Source: Clostridia bacterium (GTDB lineage Bacteria; Bacillota; Clostridia; Christensenellales; Pumilibacteraceae). From it: a stretch of 64,000 bases of DNA. This document shows, in pieces, positions 27,765 through 34,450 of the stretch. The DNA lies in the NCBI GenBank assembly GCA_022791055.1, contig JAAVYI010000006.1, positions 1 to 64,000 on the forward strand, given 5' to 3'. The translations under genes were made by a program, and so were the position numbers. The stretch's first letter is position 1; each line of letters begins with the position of its first letter. Below the pieces are notes generated by a model, which had not been told where the DNA came from, made no database searches, and saw nothing but the letters and a program-made list of their open reading frames with translations.

Positions 27765-28931
27765 TTACTTCCCGCCGTAGGTGCCGGCCGTATCGAGTAC
27801 GACGCTTGCGCCCGTCTTTTGCCGCGAGGTTTTGATCCGCTTTTGCAATTCGGCGAAATACAGGTCGCCGTCGATCGGCAGTTCGATCGCTTTGTCCAGC
27901 CAGGTGCTCAAAAGCATCGAGTCCATCAGCTCAACGCTCTTGATGCCCTCTTTGCCGTCGACGTACAGCGGCTCGAGGCCGAGAATCGCGTTGGCGAAGT
28001 TGTTGAGAATGCCGACGTGCTGCGGGTTGTCGCCCTCGGGTTTGAGCAGTTCTTCGGTGAACTTCGGTTCCCCGAATCCGCCCTTATAAGTCGCGTTGAA
28101 CGTGCGCTCGTCGGTCTCTAAGCGCCACACGCGCAATGTATTGTTTTCGCACACCAGTTTGCCGCCCGTGCCCAAAATTTCAAAGCGGTTGGTGCCGGGG
28201 GTGTCGGCCGTGCCGGTGATGAATACGCCCGTCGCGCCGTTCCCGTACTCCATATATGCCGTCACGTCGTCCTCGACTTCGATGTCGTGCCACTTGCCGA
28301 ATCGGCAGAACGCACGCACGCGTTCGGGCATCATTCCCGTGACCCATTGCAACAGATCGAGCTGGTGCGGACACTGGTTGAACAGCACGCCGCCGCCCTC
28401 GCCCGCCCAGGTCGCCCGCCACGATCCCGAATCGTAATAGCTTTGCGAGCGATACCAGTCGGTGATCTGCCAGTGAATGCGCTTGATCTCGCCGACCGCG
28501 CCGTCCATGACCAGCGCGCGCATCTTCTTGTACAGCGGATTGGTGCGTTGGTTGAACATGACGGTGTACAGCTTATCCGATTTTGCGGCCGCTGTGTTGA
28601 TCTTCTCGACCTGCTTGGTGTACACGCCGGCCGGCTTTTCGGCGATGACGTGCTTGCCCGCGTCAAGCGCCGCGACGCTCAAATCGGGGTGCAAATAGTG
28701 CGGCGTCGCCACAATGACCGCGTCGACGTCGTCGCGCGACAGCAGATCTTCGGCACGCGCGCAGCAAGCGTATGTACCGGGGTTGTTCTTTTGCACCGCC
28801 GCCAGTTTGGCCGGGTCGGTATCGGCGACAGCCGTCACCGTGCCGTTCGTCACCTTGCCGCTCAAAAAGCTGTTCAAATGTGCCGAACCCATGTTGCCTA
28901 CACCGATAATGCCGAAACGAACGTTTCCCAT
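27765..28931 (-). CDS. Gfo/Idh/MocA-family oxidoreductase (paralog 2), first gene of the locus
   Basis: 388 residues with Rossmann motif GIIGVGNMGSAHLNSF, catalytic EKPAGVYTKQVEKIN, and the C-terminal domain WRATWAGEGGGVLFNQCPHQLDLLQWVTG. It is close in sequence and length to the protein encoded at 10277-11449. ATG at 28931 is preceded by AGGAGAAGG. The gene is transcribed from the divergent promoter region shared with the AraC regulator, so it probably reports the first metabolic step controlled by that regulator. Confidence 0.87.
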   Translation of the reverse strand: MGNVRFGIIGVGNMGSAHLNSFLSGKVTNGTVTAVADTDPAKLAAVQKNNPGTYACCARAEDLLSRDDVDAVIVATPHYLHPDLSVAALDAGKHVIAEKPAGVYTKQVEKINTAAAKSDKLYTVMFNQRTNPLYKKMRALVMDGAVGEIKRIHWQITDWYRSQSYYDSGSWRATWAGEGGGVLFNQCPHQLDLLQWVTGMMPERVRAFCRFGKWHDIEVEDDVTAYMEYGNGATGVFITGTADTPGTNRFEILGTGGKLVCENNTLRVWRLETDERTFNATYKGGFGEPKFTEELLKPEGDNPQHVGILNNFANAILGLEPLYVDGKEGIKSVELMDSMLLSTWLDKAIELPIDGDLYFAELQKRIKTSRQKTGASVVLDTAGTYGGK

Positions 28932-28992
28932 TTTCCTTCTCCTATATGTTGAATCGAATATTGCCGTACACTTTAAGCGTAATTTCACTATT

Positions 28993-29021
28993 ATTATAAA
29001 TAATTTATTTCACAATGTAAA
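28993..29021 (-). promoter_or_regulatory. Promoter of the 24-kb sugar locus
   Basis: On the minus strand TTTACA (29021-29016) and TATAAT (28998-28993) are 17 nt apart. The region is A+T-rich and lies in the 147-bp divergent gap facing the AraC-type regulator. The predicted start near 28986 leaves a ~55-nt leader. Confidence 0.75.
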
Positions 29022-29043
29022 TAGCAGTTTTTACGCAAATTAA

Positions 29044-29072
29044 TTGCATTTTATTCGGTTTTGCGGTATACT
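29044..29072 (+). promoter_or_regulatory. Promoter of the AraC regulator; start point falls on the ATG
   Basis: TTGCAT (29044-29049) and TATACT (29067-29072) with a 17-nt spacer. The expected transcription start (29079-29080) coincides with the ATG at 29079, and no Shine-Dalgarno sequence precedes that codon, so the mRNA may be leaderless. Confidence 0.65.
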
Positions 29073-29078
29073 ATTTGT

Positions 29079-29876
29079 ATGGAACAGGAAAATTATTCGA
29101 AAACATTAAATGCCAGTAACTTTTGGTATGCCCATTCCTACGAGTTAGAGCCGGACAAGGACAGCTATTATCGGCACAATCATTCACGATACGAGCTGTA
29201 TATCTTCCTGGAAGGCGACCTCGATTTCATCGTCGAAGATCGCGTCATGCCGCTCAAAAGCGGCACCGTCGTGCTGATCCGCCCCTTCCAGTATCATTAT
29301 GCCATGATCAAGGCGAGTACGGTCTATCACCGCATCATTTGCAATTTCGACCGCAGTCTCGTCTATCCCGAACTGTATTCCTTTCTTGACGGAGGCCGCG
29401 AATTGTTCGTATGGGACGACAACCGCTATCGTGCGGCATTCCACGACCTGGAGAGTCACTTAGGTCAGTATTCGACCGGCGACGCCTCGCTTTTGGTACA
29501 GATCTATCTCAACCGCTTGCTGATGGATCTCAAATATCGGATCGGCACACCGCCCGATTCGCACATGCTCAACCCGGCCGTCAGCCGAATTTTGAAGTTT
29601 ATCAACGGGCATATTTACGAGCCGCTCAGCCTGAAAACGATCGCGCAGCAGCTATATATGTCTACAAGCTACTTGTCGCAAACATTTTCCACGTACATGA
29701 AAACCGGACTGATGGACTACGTCAAGCAGAAAAAAATCCAACTGGCGCAGCAACTGATCGTCGACGAACATATCCACCCCACCGAAGCGTGCAAGCGCCT
29801 CGGATTCGACGAATATTCGACGTTCTACCGCCTGTACAAAAAGTACGTGCACGAACTGCCGTCCGACGGCAAATAG
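29079..29876 (+). CDS. AraC-family transcriptional regulator (cupin sensor plus double HTH)
   Basis: 265 residues. Residues ~20-100 are a cupin-type ligand domain (HNHSRYELYIFLEGDLDFIVEDRVMPLKSGTVVLIRPFQYHY). The last ~100 residues are the AraC DNA-binding domain: the first helix-turn-helix in LSLKTIAQQLYMSTSYLSQTFSTYMKTG, the second ending in ACKRLGFDEYSTFYRLYKKYV. Transcribed away from the sugar locus, it is the obvious regulator of that locus, with the sugar or a breakdown product as inducer. The ATG lacks an upstream ribosome site. Confidence 0.9.
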   Translation: MEQENYSKTLNASNFWYAHSYELEPDKDSYYRHNHSRYELYIFLEGDLDFIVEDRVMPLKSGTVVLIRPFQYHYAMIKASTVYHRIICNFDRSLVYPELYSFLDGGRELFVWDDNRYRAAFHDLESHLGQYSTGDASLLVQIYLNRLLMDLKYRIGTPPDSHMLNPAVSRILKFINGHIYEPLSLKTIAQQLYMSTSYLSQTFSTYMKTGLMDYVKQKKIQLAQQLIVDEHIHPTEACKRLGFDEYSTFYRLYKKYVHELPSDGK

Positions 29877-29881
29877 CCTAT

Positions 29882-29924
29882 AAAAACGCCGCCCCGAATG
29901 TCCCGGGAGCGGCGTTTGTTTTTG
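29882..29924. terminator. Bidirectional intrinsic terminator
   Basis: Stem AAAACGCCGC / GCGGCGTTT (29883-29892 with 29909-29917) with an A-run on one side and T-rich sequence on the other. It separates the converging regulator gene (ends 29876) and the phosphate transporter gene (ends 29925). Confidence 0.85.
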
Positions 29925-31595
29925 TCACGAATAGGCGCGAATGGTTTTGGCGACGTTGATACAGTGGTCGGCGACGCGTTCGGCGTTGGCGGTCAGCGCC
30001 AAGTACTGCGCGCCCACGTCGGGCGTGCATATGCCGTCGCGCAAGCGCACGATGTGATTTTCGGTCATTTCGGCGGCCATGCGGTCGATCGTGTCCTCGA
30101 TCCGATACGCCTCGGCGAGCGCCTTGCGGTCACAGTCGCGGTAGGCGTTCAGCATAGCGCCGTACAGCGCGTCGATTTGCGTTTGCAATGCGCCGATCTC
30201 CCGCACGGCGACAGCCGAAAACGTTTGCCCGACTTCTTTGAGCTTGTCCGCATATTCGATGATATTTTCGGCGTAATCGCCGACGCGCTCGAAGTCGGCG
30301 ACGGTACGGAACACCGTCGCAAGATACGCGCGGTCTTTTTCGTTCATTTCCGATTTGAGCAGCTTGACGGTGAAAGCGGCAATTTCGCGGTTGAGAAAAT
30401 TCAGTTCGTTTTCCTGCGCGCGGAACCGCTCGACTTCCGCATAGTCGAGCGTACACGCGATGTCACACGCGAGATCGAAATTTTTGATGGCGATTTCGGC
30501 CATGTTGAGGATCTCGTTTTTGGTTTGCTGGACGGCGATCGGCGGCGTGGTCAACATGTGTTGGTCGAGGAAATACAGGTGCGGCTCGTTGTCTTTCGGC
30601 GTCGGTTTTGCGTCGGGGACGATCTTGGTCACCAGTTTGACGAGCGCGCCGGTCAGCGGCAACACGATCAGCACGGTGATGACGTTAAAAATCGTGTGGA
30701 ACATCGACAGTTGCAACTGCGGCGCGTGCGGGAACATGTGTTCGAATAAGTAGCCGTAGTCAACGTTACCGATCCGCATACATAGGCCGATCAGCAGGAA
30801 CACGACGACGCCGCTGACGTTGAAAACCAGGTGAATGAGCGCCGTGCGCTTGGCGTTGGTCGTGCTGGTCAGCCCGGCGATCAGCGCGGTGACACACGTG
30901 CCGATGTTGGAGCCCAAAGTAATGTAAATGCCTTGATTGAGCGAGATCAAACCGGTGACGACCATCGTGATCGCCATCGACGTCATCACCGACGAACTTT
31001 GTACGACGGCGGTCAGTAGCGCGCCGATCAGCACCAGCAAAAGCGGGTTGCGGAATCGGGCGAGGAAGTTGCGCACCGATTCGAGTTCGGAAAAATACCC
31101 CATCGCGCCGCTCATCATCGAAAGCCCGACGAACAGCATTCCGAAACCGGCCATAATGCCGCCGACCTTGCGCAGCCTGTCCCGTTTGGCAAAGGCCAGA
31201 ATGAACGCGCCGATACCGGCGAACGTAGCGAAGATGACCGACGTCGACACGGCGTTTGTGCCGAACAGGCCGAGCGCGACAAGCTGTCCGGTGATCGTCG
31301 TGCCGATGTTGGCGCCGAAGATGACGGTCGCGGCTTGCACGAGCGTCATGATCCCGGCGTTGACAAAGCCGATGACCATGACGGTCGTCGCCGACGAGCT
31401 TTGGATCGCCGCCGTCGCCGCCGCGCCGACACCGACGCCCAGCAGCTTGCTTTTCGAGGTGCGCGCGAACAGCGCTTTCAGTTTGCGGCTGCCGAGCGAC
31501 TCTAAGTTGGCGCTCATCATCGTGCAAGCGATGAGAAAGATGCCGACGCCGGCGATTAGGGTCAACACCGATGTGATGACGGTAACTGCGTCCAT
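29925..31595 (-). CDS. Na+/phosphate-type cotransporter with C-terminal PhoU-like domain
   Basis: 556 residues. Two inverted Na/Pi-cotransporter repeats carry the QSSSAT-type motifs (AAIQSSSATTVMVIG near residue 65 and AVVQSSSVMTSM in the second half), with GANIGTT/GSNIGTC signatures. Residues ~340-556 are helical and PhoU-like (two repeats of DFERVGDYAENIIEYADKL type). It is expected in the cytoplasmic membrane. It lies 28 bp downstream of the CaCA antiporter gene and so also behind the Mn2+ riboswitch. GGAGG precedes the ATG. Bacterial members may export as well as import phosphate. Confidence 0.88.
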   Translation of the reverse strand: MDAVTVITSVLTLIAGVGIFLIACTMMSANLESLGSRKLKALFARTSKSKLLGVGVGAAATAAIQSSSATTVMVIGFVNAGIMTLVQAATVIFGANIGTTITGQLVALGLFGTNAVSTSVIFATFAGIGAFILAFAKRDRLRKVGGIMAGFGMLFVGLSMMSGAMGYFSELESVRNFLARFRNPLLLVLIGALLTAVVQSSSVMTSMAITMVVTGLISLNQGIYITLGSNIGTCVTALIAGLTSTTNAKRTALIHLVFNVSGVVVFLLIGLCMRIGNVDYGYLFEHMFPHAPQLQLSMFHTIFNVITVLIVLPLTGALVKLVTKIVPDAKPTPKDNEPHLYFLDQHMLTTPPIAVQQTKNEILNMAEIAIKNFDLACDIACTLDYAEVERFRAQENELNFLNREIAAFTVKLLKSEMNEKDRAYLATVFRTVADFERVGDYAENIIEYADKLKEVGQTFSAVAVREIGALQTQIDALYGAMLNAYRDCDRKALAEAYRIEDTIDRMAAEMTENHIVRLRDGICTPDVGAQYLALTANAERVADHCINVAKTIRAYS

Positions 31596-31623
31596 GATTC
31601 CTCCGTTTTTTTAAGTGAAGCGG

Positions 31624-32577
31624 TCAGTTGCGAATGATGATAAAAGTCAAATAGCCGATGTACAAGAGTACGAGCGCCGCGCCCGTCGGGCGGTGGAGCT
31701 TTTCGGAGAACAACCCGACCGCAAGAATGATAAGCCCCGCGCCGAGCATGACCAGCATATCGACAAGCGTCGAAAAGTCGAGCGTCAGCGGGCAGATCGT
31801 CGACGACAGCCCCAAAATGAACACGACGTTAAAAATGTTGGAGCCGACGACGTTGCCGACCGCGATGTCGTTTTCCTTTTTGACCGACGCGACAATGCTT
31901 GTGACCAGTTCGGGCAGCGACGTGCCGACCGCTACGATGGTAAGCCCTACGAGCGCCTCGCTCATGCCGAACGCTTTTGCCAGCGACGCGGCGTTGTCGA
32001 CGACCAGATCGCCGCCGAAGATGACGCCGGCAAGCCCCGCGACCGTCATGAGAATGCTCAACCAAATCGGCCGCCGTTTCTCCGGTTGGGCGACAAGCGG
32101 TTCGCTCGCCTTTTGCCGTTGCCGCACGGCGCGGACGATGAGAAATGCGGTGTAGCCGACAAACAGCGTCAGCAAGACCACCGACTCGACTCTGTCCAAT
32201 ATGAGCGGCGTAATGCCGAACGCGAACAGCAACAGCGCCCCGTACAGCGCGACCATGATGGGAACGTCGTATCGGCGCATATCCCGTCCGATCGCAAGCG
32301 GCGCAATCAGCGCGCTCAAGCCCAAAATCAGCAGCGTGTTAAAGACGTTGGAGCCGACAACGTTGCCGACCGCGATGTCTTGCAAACCGCCGATCGCGCC
32401 TTGCAAACTGACCGACGCTTCGGGCGCGCTCGTTCCCATCGATACCAGCGTCAGACCGACGACCAGCGGCGGTACTTTGAGCGCCTTGGCAATGCGGCTC
32501 GCTCCGCCGACAAACCAATCCGCGCCGACAACGAGCAGTCCCATTCCGACCAATAAAAGCAGACTATGCACCCACAT
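31624..32577 (-). CDS. CaCA-family cation antiporter (YrbG type)
   Basis: 317 residues with about ten membrane segments. The two alpha-repeats are clear: LVSMGTSAPEASVSL with GNVVGSNVFNTLLILGLSALI in the first half, and IVAVGTSLPELVTS with GNVVGSNIFNVVFILGLSS in the second. The paired acidic residues (E in each TS.PE) bind the cation. Homologs exchange Na+ or H+ for Ca2+. Here the upstream yybP-ykoY-type riboswitch suggests Mn2+ homeostasis. Start at 32577 after GGAGGG. Confidence 0.9.
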   Translation of the reverse strand: MWVHSLLLLVGMGLLVVGADWFVGGASRIAKALKVPPLVVGLTLVSMGTSAPEASVSLQGAIGGLQDIAVGNVVGSNVFNTLLILGLSALIAPLAIGRDMRRYDVPIMVALYGALLLFAFGITPLILDRVESVVLLTLFVGYTAFLIVRAVRQRQKASEPLVAQPEKRRPIWLSILMTVAGLAGVIFGGDLVVDNAASLAKAFGMSEALVGLTIVAVGTSLPELVTSIVASVKKENDIAVGNVVGSNIFNVVFILGLSSTICPLTLDFSTLVDMLVMLGAGLIILAVGLFSEKLHRPTGAALVLLYIGYLTFIIIRN

Positions 32578-32592
32578 GGCGTCCCTCCGAAC

Positions 32593-32636
32593 AAAAAGAG
32601 ACCTCTACCGAAACGATTTCTTTCGGTAAAAGTCTC
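32593..32636 (-). terminator. Riboswitch-controlled intrinsic terminator
   Basis: On the minus strand GAGAC + TACCGAAA pair with TTTCGGTA + GTCTC, followed by T5. The 5' arm reuses the 3' P1 strand of the aptamer, so aptamer and terminator folds exclude each other. Confidence 0.85.
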
Positions 32637-32719
32637 GAAATTTAAACGCTCCCGAGTATCTCCTCGATACCGTACTGACGGGTGGACGCACGCGTTACGC
32701 GCTTTCTACTCCCTTTTAC
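32626..32719 (-). promoter_or_regulatory. yybP-ykoY (Mn2+-sensing) riboswitch aptamer
   Basis: Read on the minus strand, P1 is GTAAAAG (32719-32713) with CTTTTAC (32632-32626). Next to P1 are the family hallmarks GGGAGTAG on the 5' side, CGTCAGTACG in the second arm, and GAGA before the closing strand. A GCGCG..CGCGT hairpin lies between. The arrangement and the downstream cation antiporter fit the Mn2+ riboswitch class, which turns genes on when metal holds P1 closed. A covariance-model search would settle it. Confidence 0.85.
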
Positions 32720-32771
32720 AGGTCATTCGATTGTCGCCGAGGTCGCCCGAAACGGCTACCCCGACTATTCC

Positions 32772-32800
32772 ATTATATCCAAACCACTGCCGCCTGTCAA
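32772..32800 (-). promoter_or_regulatory. Consensus promoter upstream of the riboswitch
   Basis: TTGACA (32800-32795) and TATAAT (32777-32772) with a 17-nt spacer on the minus strand. Transcription begins about 45 nt before the aptamer. Confidence 0.85.
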
Positions 32801-32826
32801 CCGAAATCGCCGAAATTTTTTTACTG

Positions 32827-34170
32827 TCAGTAAACCGACATGCGCCCGCGGATCTCTTTGACGCGTTTCTCCGCTACGTTTTGGCTGCCGGGCGAACACG
32901 ACATGGTAAATTTATCGCCTGTGACCGTATGAACGAGCTGATTGTGGCCGGCATTACGCTCCAAAACGAAACCCCATTTGCGCAGTTCCGATTCGGCCGC
33001 CGCATTGATTTCCGGGCTTTCTCGGAAGATACGACGCAACGCCTCGTACATTTCTTTTCCGTATTTCTCGTAGTTACGGCAGGGATTTTTTTCGAGCAGC
33101 GCGGCCGCCAGTTTTTTCGCACGCGTACCGGGCTGCGCATTCTTTTCGTATAAGATCAATGCTGCCACGATCAAATCATGTTCTTCCTCCGGATGCGCTT
33201 GCCGGACGCCGCAAGAGGTCAACAACCCTTGCTCCGCTTCTTTATTCTTTCCCGCCGACATCGAATCACAGCGCATTTGAAGCTGATAATTTTCCTGTTT
33301 CAAACGTTCGATTTCGGTTTGCAATGTCTCGATCGTTTGCTTCAGTTCCCGATTTTCGACGGTCGTTGTTTCAATGTCTCTGTCCAACGACGCACGTAGC
33401 TGCCGTGCCTCGTCCCCGTCGCGCAAGGTAAGCAAGCGGCTCCGACTGTATTCGTTCTCGCTCGTCGACGAAATATGCCATTTCCGCACGATGTCGAACA
33501 CGCGAAAGCATATGCTTTCCGCGGTCTCGTCGTCCTTCGGTTTGACGACGGTATATTTGTCCGTATGCGGCAAGTAGACCGCAAGATACCCGTTGAACAC
33601 GTTTCGACTGTTCGTTTGCTCTTTTAGCGCGTATGCGGCGCTACCGGTCTCGCCTGTCACCACGCAGGCCAAACCGACGCACGTTTCGGCCAAACGTTGC
33701 GGATCGACGACAAATCCGTTTCCCTCTCGCGCCGACAAACGGCTGACATACACCATCGGTAATGCACCCTGCCCGCCGCCGCGCATCATCTCGATACATT
33801 TGTCGCGGAAATGCGCGGACAAATTCATCGGGATCGGCTCTCCCAAACTCATCAAATACTCCGGACGAATGGGAAATGGCTTTTCCCGAAAGAGCGCGCC
33901 GACGAGCGGCGGAATGTGCGCGGCGATTGCTTCCGGCGTGCGGTCGCAAGGTGCGCCGACCTCGACCGTCAAATATTTTTCCGTCTCGCTCGTCACAAGA
34001 ATAACGTCGGTCTCCCACTCCTCTTGCCGAACAAAATAGCCGACAATATCCTTGCCGTCGTCGTGAACTTCGATTGTTTCACATGCTGCCGAGTCGGCCT
34101 CTATGACAGCGCGTAACCGCGCCGTGTCCGACTCACTTTTAAACGGGATCTTGATGGAATACACTGTCAT
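32827..34170 (-). CDS. Unrecognised coiled-coil protein with HicA-like C-terminus
   Basis: 447 residues, no signal peptide or membrane segment. Residues 1-235 form a mixed alpha/beta region I cannot name (conserved-looking PMVYVSRLSA...FVVDPQRLAETCVGLACVVTGE around 138-173). Residues ~253-303 are a strongly predicted coiled coil (RQLRASLDRDIETTTVENRELKQTIETL...). Residues ~392-440 (LRKWGFVLERNAGHNQLVHTVTGDKFTMSCSP) look like the HicA/dsRBD-type fold, GF...R..GH....H...G.K, by eye only. The gene stands alone with its own promoter and a ~190-nt attenuated leader, and uses a GGAGG ribosome site. Base composition is a little more A+T-rich than its neighbours. A nucleic-acid-related or defence role is speculation. 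Confidence 0.75.
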   Translation of the reverse strand: MTVYSIKIPFKSESDTARLRAVIEADSAACETIEVHDDGKDIVGYFVRQEEWETDVILVTSETEKYLTVEVGAPCDRTPEAIAAHIPPLVGALFREKPFPIRPEYLMSLGEPIPMNLSAHFRDKCIEMMRGGGQGALPMVYVSRLSAREGNGFVVDPQRLAETCVGLACVVTGETGSAAYALKEQTNSRNVFNGYLAVYLPHTDKYTVVKPKDDETAESICFRVFDIVRKWHISSTSENEYSRSRLLTLRDGDEARQLRASLDRDIETTTVENRELKQTIETLQTEIERLKQENYQLQMRCDSMSAGKNKEAEQGLLTSCGVRQAHPEEEHDLIVAALILYEKNAQPGTRAKKLAAALLEKNPCRNYEKYGKEMYEALRRIFRESPEINAAAESELRKWGFVLERNAGHNQLVHTVTGDKFTMSCSPGSQNVAEKRVKEIRGRMSVY

Positions 34171-34201
34171 TCCGCTCCTCCTTTTTGCTATGCTGTTTAA
34201 T

Positions 34202-34243
34202 AAAAAAACTACTCCCTTTACCTTGTTAAAAGAGAGCAGTTTT
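34202..34243 (-). terminator. Transcription attenuator in the leader of the coiled-coil gene
   Basis: On the minus strand a 15-bp stem (AAAACTGCTCTCTTT with AAAGGGAGTAGTTTT, two G-T wobbles, 9-nt loop) is followed by T7. It lies about 30 nt before the start codon, inside the leader. An upstream CTTTACC (34257-34251) can pair with GGTAAAG (34222-34216) in the loop and 3' arm, offering an antiterminator. Confidence 0.85.
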
Positions 34244-34361
34244 GATGGACGGTAAAGAAAGTTTCGACTTATGTCTTATCGTAAGACTGCGTTCGTTTTC
34301 TCCGTGTCGATGCAAAAGCGCATGGTTCGCGACGCCCTAAGCGTCCGCAATGTTCTCATAT
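34244..34361 (-). ncRNA. Structured 5' leader of unknown class (candidate riboswitch)
   Basis: Between the promoter and the attenuator the minus-strand RNA holds several hairpins: GACGC-TTAGG-GCGTC, ATGC-GCTTTT-GCAT, TCTTA-CGA-TAAGA, and possible long pairing of ACGGAGAAA with TTTC..CCGT. I do not recognise a known class (not T-box, SAM, yybP-ykoY or preQ1 by their hallmark sequences). Confidence 0.5.
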
Positions 34362-34367
34362 GCGTAC

Positions 34368-34396
34368 AGTATACTACATAAAAGCGGACTTGTCAA
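34368..34396 (-). promoter_or_regulatory. Promoter of the coiled-coil gene
   Basis: TTGACA (34396-34391) and TATACT (34373-34368) with a 17-nt spacer on the minus strand. The transcript starts near 34361, about 190 nt before the start codon. Confidence 0.8.
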
Positions 34397-34450
34397 GTTG
34401 CATTTGCAATGTTTTTTGTATATGGTTACGGCAGGCTTTCCCTTTTAGTT

